Assembly: GCA_905221605.1 (NCBI GenBank)
Contig: CAJNDS010000001.1
Coordinates: forward strand, 2,278,525 to 2,342,524
From: Symbiodinium natans
Taxonomy: Eukaryota; Sar; Dinophyceae; Suessiales; Symbiodiniaceae
DNA length: 64,000 nt
Reading direction: 5' to 3'
Positions 13,601 to 23,448 of this stretch are shown here, in pieces. The notes under the pieces are model-generated. The model ran no database searches. It was not told the origin of the DNA and worked only from the letters and a program-made list of their open reading frames with translations. The first letter of the stretch is position 1. Every line of letters starts with the position of its first letter. The translations under genes and the position numbers were made by a program.

Positions 13601-16600
13601 CCGAAGCTTCGACTGAGGCACCCTTCTCTCAGCGAACATCCACTAGGCTGGCCTTTAAAAACCCTCTGAAAACACATCCCTAACTATAATCTATCTCTGA
13701 AACACAATAAAAAAAGGAATGTGTACATATATATATATATATATATGATCTCTTTAACTATGGTCCTCTCTGAAACCCAATATACATATGTGTATATATG
13801 TATACGATCCCAAGGGCCTACCCATTCCATGCCGCCCCCTAGAGACCGCAAGGTCTTTCGAATATTTGCTTCGGCTTCATGGTAGAACTCAAAACCTCTG
13901 TTGGCCCCCTCAAACCCTCTGAAAAATAGATATGTTCCTTACGTGTGATCCTCTTTGAAACCCCATGAAGGACAACAGAACGTATCGCAAGGGCCTGCCC
14001 AAAGCCCTAAACCAGTCCCTCAAGGGATGACGACTCGTACGCCAAAGGTTGTACCCCTACAAGTTCCCCATGAGACCCTAGACCCCAGACCCGTACTACA
14101 ACTAAACCTGACAAACCCTGAGGAGACTCCAGGCAAAGAGGAACCCTAAACCCTAAACCCTAAACCCATCGCCTGTGCTGGTGCCTTGGCTGCTTGGCCC
14201 GGAAGCCTGGCACCGGCAGATTGGGGAGGTGGCGGGGGGGTTGAGGGGGGCTTGCCTCCCCAGAAAGGCCACACCCCAAACCCCAAACAGAGAGCAGGGT
14301 TTAGGGTTTAGGGTTTAGGCTTTAGGCTTTAGGCTTTAGGCTTTAGGCTTTAGGCTTTAGGCTTTAGGCTTTAGGCTTTAGGCTTTAGGCTTTAGGCTTT
14401 AGGCTTTAGGCTTTAGGCTTTAGGTGTGAAGCCACAAGGGCGAAGGAGAAATGCCGACGAAGTTATCGGCCAGCAGGTGCCACAAGGGGTCGCATCAATA
14501 CTTGAGGCTTGGGGTTTGGGGTTTGGGGTTTGGGGTTAAGGTTTAGGGCTTCGGATTGGGGTGGGACGACACCCTACATCCAAAAGGGCTTGCGGGTTAA
14601 AGGTTCATCTGCCTTTTTCGGCCTCTTGCACCCGCTCGAGGTTTAGGCTTCAAGGCATTCGGGCTGAGGGTGTTAGGACGTTAGGACTAACCGGTGTTAG
14701 GATTGCAGGGCTTGGGGTGGGGTGGGGAAAGGGTCTGGGGTTTAGCCCCCCCCCCCCCCCCCCAAACAAAAAGAATCCAACCCTAAGCCAGAAGCTTCGC
14801 GAAGCTCGCGCTGCAGCGCAAGTCCCCAAGGCCCATCCAGAAGCCTAAGCCCTCTAAGCCCTAAGGCGCGAACCCCAACCCCTAAGCCCAAAACCCCAAA
14901 ACCTATAAACCCCCAAACCCCAAGCCCTAACCCCTAAAACCCACGCCCTCAACCCGAAATCCTAAACCCTAAACCCTAAACCCTAAACCCTAAACCCTAA
15001 ACCCTAAACCCTAAACCCTAAACCCTAAACCCTAAACCCTAAACCCCAACCCAACAATCGTCGGTGCGGCCTGGGCATTGAAGCCGGTGTCGGCCCCCGA
15101 GAGCTTCCAGCCGCGGCCGTAGGTTGGCAAGCCTCGGCGGCTCCGATGTGTTGGGGGTTTAGGGTTTAGGGTTTAGGGTTTAGGGTTTAGGGTTTAGGGT
15201 TTAGGGTTTAGGGTCTAGGGTTTAGGGTTTAGGGTCTTCAGGCTTTTCATTTAATTTTCAGGTTTAGGGTTCAGGGCTTAAACTTAGGATTTTATGGGCT
15301 TTAAGGGTTTCAGGGCTTCAAGGAAATAGGGTCTTAGGGCTTGTTCAGGGTTTGAGGGTTTCTGGTCCCAGGGGTTTTAGGGGTTCAGGGTTTGGGGGTG
15401 GGGGCTTCTGGTCTTCGGGCTTTGAAGGGTTTAGGGTTCTTAGGGTTTTGAGGGCTTTGAGGGTTTTGAGGGTTTTGAGAGTTTTGAGGGTTTCCAGTTT
15501 GGGGGGGGTTTGGGGCTTGGGGGTTGAGGGGTTTTTGGGTTTCATGGTTGAGGGGTTTCAGGGTTTACCGCTCGAAGGTTTACGGCTGCGTCATTTCTGG
15601 AAAGGCTTATGATAGGGGTCACTCCCCACAGCCTGCACCCTAACCCTAAACCCTAAACCCTAAACCCTAAACCCTGAACCCTACACCCGTTGAAAGGTTT
15701 AGGGCTCTGAGGGTTTGCAAAGCCTGACAGCGACTCTCGGAGTGGTTTTGAGCTGAGCACACCGGATCTCGAGAAGGTGAGAAGGAAAGAAGCTTCCCTG
15801 CCACCCAAAGTACCCGGTAGACTCTTACCCTAAACCCTAAACCCTAAACCCTAAACCCTAAACCCCAAACCCTAAACCCCAAACCCAGGACCTGGCCCTA
15901 AGCCCCAATGACTCCATGGGGATGCCAAAGAAGGACGTCTCCGCCTTCGTCAGCCCTGCAAGCATCGAGCCTTGAAACCCAAGCCTAACCTTCAGATCCT
16001 CGACCTTTCAACTGTAAACCAGACATGGTAGGGAGGGACCCTCGACTCAGCCTTTCATGACACCCCTGGACCTCCTACCCTATTCCCTGAACCCTAAACC
16101 CTAAACCCTAAACCCTAAACCCTAAACCCTAAACCCTAAACCCTAAACCCTAAACCCTAAACCCAAAACCCGATTCGGGAGGCCCCGAAATACCCCCCCA
16201 ACTCTCTTGCACCCGAGGATGCCAAGGACGAGTTTGGAGGCCGGCGCCCCCTTCTCGAGCCAGTAGTCCACGGCCCAGGAGACGCTGAGAGGATAGCCTC
16301 AGGGTTTAGGGTTTTAGGGCTTAGGGTTTAGGGTTTAGGGTTTAAGGGTTTAGGGTTTAGGGTTTAGGGTTAAGGGTTAAGGGTTAAGGGTTAAGGGTTT
16401 TAGGGTTTAGGGTTTAGGGTTTAGGGTTTGGGGTTTAGGGTTTAGGGTTTAGGGTTTAGGGTTTAGGGTTTAGGGTTTAGGGTTTAGGGTTTAGGGTTTA
16501 GGGTTTAGGGTTTAGGGTTTAGGGTGTTCGGGTGTCTTCCTGGCCTGCTTTGAGCTCATCATCGGCGGTTGCATACAGGGGCGCGTTGCACCTCTGAAGC

Positions 16601-18199
16601 TCCAGCTCAGGGCAAGGAGAGAGCAGGGGCGGGGGGGGGGGGGGGCTAAACCCTAAACCCTAAACCCTAAACCCTAAACCCTAAACCCTAAAGAAATCTT
16701 GAAGGGTTCCAGGCTTCAGAGGGGTTGAGGAGCCTTGGAGTTGGGCTCTGAGGGTTTCGAGGAACCCGCAGCATGAGTTAGCGCTTCAGGGGCCGATGGG
16801 CTCTGGGAGTTCGAGATTCAATTGGGTGACTCAAGGTGCCTGGAGGGGTTTGGGGTTTAGGGCTAGGGTTTAGGGCTAGGGTTTAGGGCTAGGGTGTAGG
16901 GTTTAGGGTTTAGGGTTGAGGGCTTAGGCTTAGGGCTGAGGAGTTCAATGCTTCGGGGTCTACAAAATTGGTAGCTGAGGTAAGGAACTTACAAAATGGG
17001 TAGCTGAGGTGAGGGACTTGCGCGCCCTCCAATTGCTGTATTCTTCGTGTCCGAAGACCGTTCATTCAACCCTTAACCCCTTTGGCTCTCTATATTTACT
17101 ATACGTACACATACACGCACACACACCCTCCCGTTAACAACACCCATCATCTTTCATCACAAATGTAGCACTATGTCTGCCACACACACACAAACCCAGA
17201 GCCCTGTGTCTTCACCCATGGGGTTCTAAACCCTGCAACACCCCAAACCTGAAGCCCCAGCCACACCATTGCGGCAGCCACCCATTCCTGAACCCTAAAA
17301 CCTGAAATCCCCTGTCCAGGGCAACTTCCGGTGGCCAACTTTTCAGTGAACCGCCCCTTCCTAGCCCTGAGTACCCTCACATGCCCCCTCCTTCACCCTA
17401 ACCCCCTAAACTCTAAACCCTGAAACCCTCGAACCCTAAACCCTAAGCCTACCCCATACATACTTCCCAAAATAGGAGTCCATCCGAATGTACCCCAAAA
17501 AGAATGGTATCATCCCCCAAAAAAAGGGGAAACCCCCCAGACTGCTTGATCACTAAACCTTAAACCCTAAACCCTAAACCCTAAACCCCAACCCCCAAAC
17601 CCCAAACCCTAAACCCTAAACCCTAAACCCCAACCCTACATCCTCAAACCCTGAACCCTAAACCGCACCCTGGGATCCCCGGCCCGGTGGTGTCCTCCCA
17701 GGCCCCGTGCATGTCATATGTCATCAGGTTGATGAGATCAAGGTACTGGCTCATGCCCGGGATGTCGTAGGCCGTGTCCGCCTTAAAGGGGTCGGACACC
17801 AATTAGGGCTTAGGGCTTAGGGTTTAGGGTTTAGGGTTTAGGGTTTAGGGTTTAGGGTTTAGAGTTTCGCGTTTAGGGTTTCGGGTTGGGGCTTCTTAGG
17901 CTTTCGGGCGTTGAGGTCTTGGGGCCATTTATGAGCTTTACCCTGAGGGCCTGCAATCCTGAAACATCAAGGAAAGTCAAAAGACAAACAAAGCCCTAAA
18001 CTTGGGATGTTCCCCCTTGCTACGAACCGTCCTTAGTAAGGAGCAGAATAGGGGGTACTAGAATCCCTATTGAGTACTGCTAGTATAAGTGGGGGAACAT
18101 CCCAGCCCCCAAAACCCGAACGCCACAAACAGGGCGCTGTCGACTTTCCCACGCCCACGGCGGCGGTGAGGAGCAAGGGCGTGGAGGACTCCCTCTGAA
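10620..18199 (-). CDS. GH18 chitinase-like gene: 3' catalytic exons
   Basis: Minus-strand exons, in transcription order: about 18132-18199 ([12 protein letters not shown]); 17684-17781 ([14 protein letters not shown], then [12 protein letters not shown], the beta-6 region); 16213-16297 ([19 protein letters not shown]); 15060-15132 ([12 protein letters not shown]); 12815-12867 (EGYLAYYEI); 12408-12492 ([11 protein letters not shown]); 11901-11958 ([14 protein letters not shown]); 11258-11299 ([12 protein letters not shown]); 10620-10664 ([12 protein letters not shown]). Order and spacing match the C-terminal half of the GH18 TIM barrel, ending with the conserved Trp of WALDLDD. Introns are dominated by CCCTAAA/TTTAGGG. 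Some donors look like GC, e.g. after the 11901 exon. The preceding exon, with the catalytic motif, lies on the far side of the virus at 42119. The family assignment is firm; exact splice sites are not. Confidence 0.8.
12624..12733. repeat. 8-bp variant telomere-like array
   Basis: About 14 tandem copies of GGGTTTAA inside a chitinase intron, next to ordinary TTTAGGG units. An extra A per unit has been homogenised over about 110 bp. Confidence 0.9.
14317..14424. repeat. 7-bp variant telomere-like array
   Basis: About 15 near-perfect copies of GGCTTTA, directly following TTTAGGG units, inside a chitinase intron. One base differs from the telomere-type unit and the variant has spread locally. 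Confidence 0.9.
18003..18104. mobile_element. Introner-like inverted-repeat element, copy 1
   Basis: About 102 bp bounded by inverted ends tgggatgttccccc and gggggaacatccca. It carries an internal gtactagaatcc segment shared with copy 2. It lies in the chitinase intron just downstream of the LLLTAAV exon. No coding capacity. Confidence 0.7.
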
Positions 18200-18252
18200 A
18201 CCTGCCGAGTGCTCGTGCTTCCGTGTTTCTTTTGGGGGGAAGGGGGCGGGGT

Positions 18253-18357
18253 TTGGGATTTTCCCCCCTTATACTAGCAGGTTGTTTTCATAGAGATCAT
18301 AGTACCCCCTACTAGAATACCTATAAGGACTGTAGTAGTGTAAGGGGTGAACATCCC
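18253..18357. mobile_element. Introner-like inverted-repeat element, copy 2
   Basis: About 105 bp with diverged inverted ends (tgggattttcccccc and ggggtgaacatccc) and an internal taccccctactagaat segment like copy 1. It lies in the intron upstream of the LLLTAAV exon, so this exon has a copy on each side. Confidence 0.6.
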
Positions 18358-19738
18358 TAAACCCTAAACCCTAAACCCTAAACCCTAAACCCTAAACCCC
18401 TAAGCCCTAAACCCTGGGGGGTCTCGGACTTTGGGCTCGAGGTGGCTCTTTGCAAAAGCCACGTGCGCCTTCCGGTCCGGGGCGTAGGGGCGTAGAGCTA
18501 AGGACCAGAGCTTTACGGACTTGGGGTTTAGGGTTTAGGGTTTGGGGTTTGGGGTTTAGGGTTTAGAGTTTAGGGTTTAGGGTTTAGGGTTTAGGGATTA
18601 GGGTTTAGGGTTTAGGGTTTAGGGTTTAGGGTTTAGGGTTTAGGGTTTGTTGAAGCCCTCATTCCCCTACTAAGGACCAGGGATTTGTTGCGAGTTTAAA
18701 CTCCAAACCTAGAACACCTAAACCCCCAAACCCCAAACCCTAAACCCAAAACCCCAAACCCTAAACCCCAAACCCCCTAATCCCCCCAAGCTCCAAGCCC
18801 GGCCCCACTGGGGTAAGCCGAGCGTCTCTTCCTTCAGGATCCGCAGCATTCGGATCTCAGCGGCACGTGGTTCATAGAGGTTTCCCAAAGCTCTACTCCA
18901 AAGCGGTGCCCCCAAAGAGTCCAAGAGGGAAGATTTAGGGTTTAGGGTTTAGGGTTTAGGGTTTAGGGTTTAGGGTTTAGGGTTTAGGGTTTAGGGTATA
19001 AGGCAGAGGGTATTGGGGCCGGGGGTGGGTGGGGGATACGGAGGGGCACCAAGGTGGTGGGGATGCCCGTAGGGGCACCTCGGGGTAGAAGACGTCTGGT
19101 TCAAGGATGAAGAACTTGTGGGTTTAGAGCGTATAGCTTTGGGGTCCTTAAGGGGTTTGGGGGTTTAGGGCTTCGGGTTTAGGGCTTAGGGCTTCGGGTT
19201 GAGGGTTTAGGGTATAGGGGTCCTTGCGGGCGGGCGGCATAGTGTGCATAGTCCTCTTGGCTCTCGCCACCACCCACACGGTTGTGGCCCTGAGGGTGGC
19301 CGAAGATAGGGGGAACTTGGAACCCCCAAATGCCACACTCTACTCAACGCCCGAACCCGATTCTCCTGGTCGGGGAATGTGGGATCGTTTGGGGTCTAGG
19401 GTGTACCAGGGCATGGGCTCAGGGTTTATAGGGTTTAGGGTTTAGGGTTTAGGGTGTAGGGTTTAGGGTTTAGGGTTTAGGGTTTAGGGTTTAGGGTTTA
19501 GGGTTTAGGGTTTAGGGTTTAGGGTTTAGGGTTTAGGGTTTAGGTTTAGGGTTTAGGGTTTAGGGTTTAGGGTTTAGGGTTTAGGGTTTAGGGTTTGGGG
19601 TTTGGGGTTTGGGGTCTAGGGTGTAGAGGACTTAAGGCTTGGATCCTGGGGGTGTCGCGTTCAGGGTCTGGCGTCCAGGGCATGGGCTCAGGGTTCATAG
19701 GGCTTAGGGTTTAGGGTTTAGGGTTTAGGGTTTAGGGT
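18358..19738. other. Intron sequence, no gene recognised
   Basis: TTTAGGG tracts (about 18524-18650, 18935-18995, 19435-19615, 19700-19738) alternate with unique islands at 18420-18520, 18660-18930 and 19000-19430. It belongs to the long chitinase intron between the exons at 42119 and 18199, unless one of the islands is an additional exon. I could not place any of them in the GH18 fold. Confidence 0.6.
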
Positions 19739-20373
19739 TCAGCATCTCAAGTTCGAGCATTTACTAGGCCAGCAGTGTGTTCAGGCAACGGAAAAAACCC
19801 ACCCGCCCAAAGAATCCCATAACATTAAGAAAATAAAAGGTCTTCTTCCTACTCCAAAGAGTTTTACCTACCCAAGTCAGACACGTTTTCAACAACATTA
19901 GGAAAAATATCCAACCTCCTTCTTCTCTATATAGGCACGTGGTCAACTGAATGGATTTGTTACCCACATGTTTCTGTTTCGAGCGGACAAGAAAACCAAA
20001 CGTGGTCAACATAATGGATTAGTTAACCACATGTTTCTGTTTCAAGCGGACAAGAAAACCAAACGCAACAGAATGGATCTGTTTATCACATTTGGAAGCC
20101 ATCTTGAGTTTCTTGAATCGATTGAGGGGCTTCAGGGGCCTCAAAAACAGGCGCGGTCATTCGGGAACTTATTCTTTGGAAGCCATCTTGAGTCTCTTGA
20201 CTCTTTTGAGGGGCTTCAGGGGCCTCAAAAACAGGCGCGGTCATTCAGAAACTTATTCTTTGGAAGCCATCTTGACAAGCGGGCTTCCCCACCCCACCCT
20301 TTGATCCACTTCATTGTCGAGGGGGGAGGGGGGGCGAGGGGGGGTGGTGGGGGGGGGGGTGGGGGGGTGGGGG
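19739..20373. mobile_element. Satellite-bearing dispersed repeat, copy 2, left half
   Basis: Begins with the same end as copy 1 (agcatctcaagttcgagc, then acccacccgcccaaagaatc). It contains two direct repeats of about 63 bp (from 19968 and 20031, each with gcggacaagaaaaccaaacg) and two and a half repeats of about 79 bp (starts about 20092, 20178 and 20261, each with tggaagccatcttgag). It ends in a G-rich tract (20321-20373), where the virus begins. Its other half lies at 41361-41964. Confidence 0.7.
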
Positions 20374-20912
20374 AAAAAATTAGTAATAGGGGGATTCTCA
20401 GGTTTCCGCCACAGGCGCCCATCTAAACATTTATACAATTAACCTCATTCATTTTATCATACCTATAAATTAAATTCTACAAAAAATCATTTTATGAGCC
20501 TTTTTCATTTCATAAAATAATTTTTCTAGGGCTTTTTACTTTAAGTCCTAAATAATTACAATTATTTTTTTATGTTCCATCTTATTCATTATTTTCATAA
20601 AAAATTACCTCATTCATTTTCTCATTTTTGAAAATTACCTTATTCATTTTTTGTCTTCAAAAATTTAGGGGATTTTCAAAAATCTCATATTTCAATTTTG
20701 ACTGGGGTTTCTGGGACATTGGATACCTCATTCATTATTTATAAATATTATTTCAAAATTTTCATAATTTATGCCTAAAATATTACATTTTTTATATATC
20801 TACCTTATTCATAAATTTCAGGGATTATCTTAATTCCTAGGTTTCTGGGGTCGTTTACCCTCTAGCGTTTTATCAAATATTCATAATAATTTTTATTATG
20901 AATGTTTGTTGG
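20374..20912 (+). repeat. PLV left terminal inverted repeat
   Basis: Inverted copy of 40830-41360. The outer half (from ttagtaatagggggattctc to about 20640) is almost identical to its partner. The inner half carries more substitutions and small indels. It contains six copies of (A)CCT[C/T]ATTCATT-like sequence (about 20442, 20579, 20607, 20637, 20726, 20802) and a CTTAAAG-type motif that points outward. Long inverted ends are expected for protein-primed replication. Confidence 0.95.
20539..20546 (-). promoter_or_regulatory. CTTAAAG motif in left TIR, outward-facing
   Basis: Minus-strand acttaaagtaaaaagccc, followed by tagaaaaat. It is nearly the same 20-bp block as the one upstream of the gene at 20931 (acttaaagacagaaagccc). 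No viral gene lies outward of it. Confidence 0.4.
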
Positions 20913-20930
20913 GGTTTTTGGTCTTGAAGG

Positions 20931-21533
20931 TTAATTATTATAATCATCAAATAAATCATTCAAATATTTTTTCAATTCATCATTATCAATATACTTCTTA
21001 TCAAGAAATATTAAGTTATTTAAATATTCATAAACAATTAATTTACATAACCATTTATCATCATATCTCCTATTATAAAAACTATATTTCATTGTTGGTA
21101 TATTTGAATACATTGAAAGATAATGCTTTAACCATTCCTTATCATAAATATTTTCAATAATTCTACAAAAGCAAAAACTCATCATACAATAACAGTTTCT
21201 TAAATATGATTTTAAAACATTCTTAAAAGGATTGTTGCTTATTTCAATTATGTTTATTAATGCTTTCATTTCTCTTTTCTTGCTTCTACCGTATTCATTG
21301 TAAGCTGAAAATTTAGTTCGTCTAAAATAATGAAGTTGTTTTCCAATTTTACTTAAGTGTTTGTTAAAAATATTCTCTTGTTCTTTTGCTCTCATATCAC
21401 CACAATAATTACAACAATCATATGAAACGATTTTATCAGTTAAAACTTCAGGTAATATTTTATATAAAACTATTGATTTTGTATTTTTAAGTTTCTTACA
21501 CGCATCGCACTTGCTATAATCTAGGATGGTCAT
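20931..21533 (-). CDS. Terminal PLV gene, Cys-rich protein of unknown function
   Basis: 200 residues, basic and rich in Tyr, Asn and Cys. It has CxxC pairs near the N-terminus (CDACKK at about 9-14 and CCNYCGD at about 41-47), suggesting one zinc site, and a second Cys cluster near the middle (NCYCMMSFCFC). I do not recognise the family. It is the outermost left gene, its stop lying about 20 bp inside the TIR. A minus-strand CTTAAAG motif stands 27 nt before the start. The last 16 codons recur as a relic at the right end of the virus (40439-40486, plus strand), so a second copy once existed there. A role in replication or end maintenance would be a guess. Confidence 0.75.
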   Translation of the reverse strand: MTILDYSKCDACKKLKNTKSIVLYKILPEVLTDKIVSYDCCNYCGDMRAKEQENIFNKHLSKIGKQLHYFRRTKFSAYNEYGRSKKREMKALINIIEISNNPFKNVLKSYLRNCYCMMSFCFCRIIENIYDKEWLKHYLSMYSNIPTMKYSFYNRRYDDKWLCKLIVYEYLNNLIFLDKKYIDNDELKKYLNDLFDDYNN

Positions 21534-21560
21534 AGTTCCTACTATTCTAGGGCTTTCTGT

Positions 21561-21568
21561 CTTTAAGT
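21561..21568 (-). promoter_or_regulatory. CTTAAAG-type promoter motif
   Basis: Minus-strand acttaaagacagaaagccc, 27 nt before the start at 21533. It shares the AAAGCCCTAGA extension with the copy in the TIR. Confidence 0.55.
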
Positions 21569-21619
21569 GGATACTAATATATTATAAAGTTTAGTTGTTT
21601 ATAATATAATAGTTATATT

Positions 21620-22030
21620 TCAAATATGCCACTCTCCTATTCCATCCCAACAATTTTCTTGTTGTAGTTTCATTTTATAATAAAGTTCTTGGTTTTTTGG
21701 TTTTTCACCAATTAAATATTTTAGGATTTCAGCTAAAGCATAAGAATTATAAGCCATCGCTTGATAACCTCCAGAACTATTAATTTCTTCTCCGTTCCGT
21801 CTTATTAATTCCTCGTTTTCAATGTTTTCATAAATTTCTTTTAAAAGCTTATGATTATTGTGACCATATTCCGAGTTCATCATCAAGTAATGAAATTTAA
21901 ACTCCATAACTCCTTCGTCTTTCCATTTCTTCGCCTTACTTAAAATCATCTCTTCAACAAAATCATAACTTGGATAGGGGTTTTTCTTCACAAATGTTTT
22001 AATCTTTTGAACTGTTTTTTCATCCATCAT
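21620..22030 (-). CDS. PLV protein of unknown function (136 aa)
   Basis: 136 residues, mixed charge, no signal peptide, membrane segment or metal motif. Residues 2-60 are mostly helical in character (MDEKTVQKIKTFVKKN), followed by EYGHNNHKLLKEIYENIE. It lies between the terminal gene and the integrase, on the same strand. A CTTAAAG motif stands 26 nt upstream of the start, in the 38-bp gap before the integrase stop. Family not recognised. The clean frame, codon use like its neighbours and its own promoter motif support a real gene. Confidence 0.75.
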   Translation of the reverse strand: MMDEKTVQKIKTFVKKNPYPSYDFVEEMILSKAKKWKDEGVMEFKFHYLMMNSEYGHNNHKLLKEIYENIENEELIRRNGEEINSSGGYQAMAYNSYALAEILKYLIGEKPKNQELYYKMKLQQENCWDGIGEWHI

Positions 22031-22056
22031 ATCACTATTATATTAAGGTGTTTTTT

Positions 22057-22064
22057 CTTTAAGT
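22057..22064 (-). promoter_or_regulatory. CTTAAAG-type promoter motif
   Basis: Minus-strand ggacttaaagaaaaaacacc, with 26 nt between the motif and the start at 22030. Confidence 0.55.
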
Positions 22065-22068
22065 CCAT

Positions 22069-23001
22069 TTACTTATTTGCTAGCAATAACTCGTGTCTCA
22101 TATATTTTTTAGGTAAACCTTCAAGAACATAATACTTATTTAACTGCTTGTCTCTCTCAACTTCTTTTACTTCATAAATTTTATCTGACCAACGGGATGA
22201 ACTTTCTTTTCTAGATGTGTAGTTCCCTTTTCCTTTACTGAAAGTTTTCACTTTATCACCTTCCCTTATTTGTGGGTAGTTTCTTAAATATTTTTCTTTC
22301 AATACTGAATTTGCTTTTACCGTTATAAAACTCTCATCACGGTGTGCATCATTAGGGACTAAACCAGTGGTGCTGTGCTTCATTTGTTTATTATATTTGT
22401 CTAAAACAGGTTTCAACATTATTGTCCATACTCCTTTATGAACTTGTAATCTATCACTTATCATTTTCTTTAAGGTTCTGATAACACGCTCGGCCACGTT
22501 TGAATGAGTTAACGTTACATTATGTGTAATTCCCTCTCCTTTAAAATAATCTTGTAGTTTTTTAGATTTAAAACTTCCCTCATCATCACTATAAACGGAT
22601 TGTGGATGACCCATTTCTTTAAAGCACTCCAGAAATGCATCATACACAGGTTCAGTATCTTTATTATGCATTGGCACGACGTGACATTTTTTACTAAAAT
22701 TATCAATACAGACAAACCCATATCTTTTATATTCAGGTTTATATGTTCCTGTATCTTTCATTAAGCTAGTCATATCCATTATATCACAGGAATAAATAGA
22801 ACGGGCAAAAGGTGCTGAATAACTGTTATACTGTTTGTAATTGCTTCTCTGTTTTATTGACTGACTTTTCAACCATTCTTTCACTTCATTAAGCGTTACT
22901 ACTAATCCCGCTTTTATAGCATCATCATATAAACTCTTTGCACTACCAAAACCGCTTTGTACATCATAATGCAAGTCGCTTAAAACTTGCTGTTTGTTCA
23001 T
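22069..23001 (-). CDS. Retroviral-type (rve) integrase of Polinton class
   Basis: 310 residues. An N-terminal helical region is followed by an RNase H-like integrase core at about 70-200, with the DDE triad visible as D73 (SCDIMDM), D140 (SDDEGSF) and E171 (NVAERVIRTLKK). The C-terminal region, about 245-305 (REGDKV, then WSDKIYEVKEV and YYVLEGLPKKY), looks like the SH3/chromodomain-like tail seen in Polinton integrases. It would insert the linear viral DNA into the host genome, making a short target duplication. All three catalytic residues are present and the frame is intact. A TCTA motif lies 19 nt before the start, unlike the flanking genes, which have CTTAAAG. N-terminal HHCC zinc residues are not evident. 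Confidence 0.93.
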   Translation of the reverse strand: MNKQQVLSDLHYDVQSGFGSAKSLYDDAIKAGLVVTLNEVKEWLKSQSIKQRSNYKQYNSYSAPFARSIYSCDIMDMTSLMKDTGTYKPEYKRYGFVCIDNFSKKCHVVPMHNKDTEPVYDAFLECFKEMGHPQSVYSDDEGSFKSKKLQDYFKGEGITHNVTLTHSNVAERVIRTLKKMISDRLQVHKGVWTIMLKPVLDKYNKQMKHSTTGLVPNDAHRDESFITVKANSVLKEKYLRNYPQIREGDKVKTFSKGKGNYTSRKESSSRWSDKIYEVKEVERDKQLNKYYVLEGLPKKYMRHELLLANK

Positions 23002-23032
23002 AATTAATATTATTATATGTTAGATAATAATA

Positions 23033-23383
23033 TCAATTCCATAACAATATTTTTCTACCTATCTTATCCATCATTTCCTTTTCTAATCTTTCCTGATATA
23101 TTTCTTTACATCTCTTCGTGTTCATATGTCTAGATTTAATGGTATTACTACTTATCTTTCTTCCACACCTCTCACATATAAAACACTGACTATTATTTTT
23201 AAAATATTCTTTATAGTATCCATTCTGTTTATTTTTTTCATTGATTTTGTCATTGAGTGATTTCTTTTTTGCTTTTGCTATTTCCTCGCTATTTTCTTCA
23301 TCTAGCGAGTTCCATAGCACATCAAAAAGGTCATCATCAATGTTTAATTTTTCACCTTTTTCCGTTACAAAGCAGGAGTTCAT
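23033..23383 (-). CDS. Small PLV zinc-finger protein
   Basis: 116 residues: an acidic then Lys-rich helical N-terminus, and a zinc finger at about 74-97 of form CxxC-x11-H-x4-C (CERCGRK, then KSRHMNTKRC). This is the same Cys2-His-Cys style found at the C-termini of the GIY-YIG proteins and in the right-end gene. A nucleic-acid-binding role is inferred from the finger only. A minus-strand CTTAAAG motif is 23 nt upstream of the start. It lies just upstream of the integrase in the same direction, 31 bp apart. Confidence 0.75.
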   Translation of the reverse strand: MNSCFVTEKGEKLNIDDDLFDVLWNSLDEENSEEIAKAKKKSLNDKINEKNKQNGYYKEYFKNNSQCFICERCGRKISSNTIKSRHMNTKRCKEIYQERLEKEMMDKIGRKILLWN

Positions 23384-23406
23384 CTTACTGTTTAATGTTA
23401 ATTATT

Positions 23407-23414
23407 CTTTAAGT
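23407..23414 (-). promoter_or_regulatory. CTTAAAG-type promoter motif
   Basis: Minus-strand ctacttaaagaataattaac, 23 nt before the start at 23383, in the short gap behind the stop of the next gene. Confidence 0.5.
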
Positions 23415-23448
23415 AGGGGGCGTTTTAGCACCCCCCATAAAGTAATAA

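Noticed and set aside
18718-18924. Minus-strand frame of 68 codons as a chitinase exon
   Set aside because: It lies in the right interval (between the DWEYP and LLLTAAV exons) and has a helix (AAEIRMLRILKEETL), but I could not align it to GH18 or find good splice sites.
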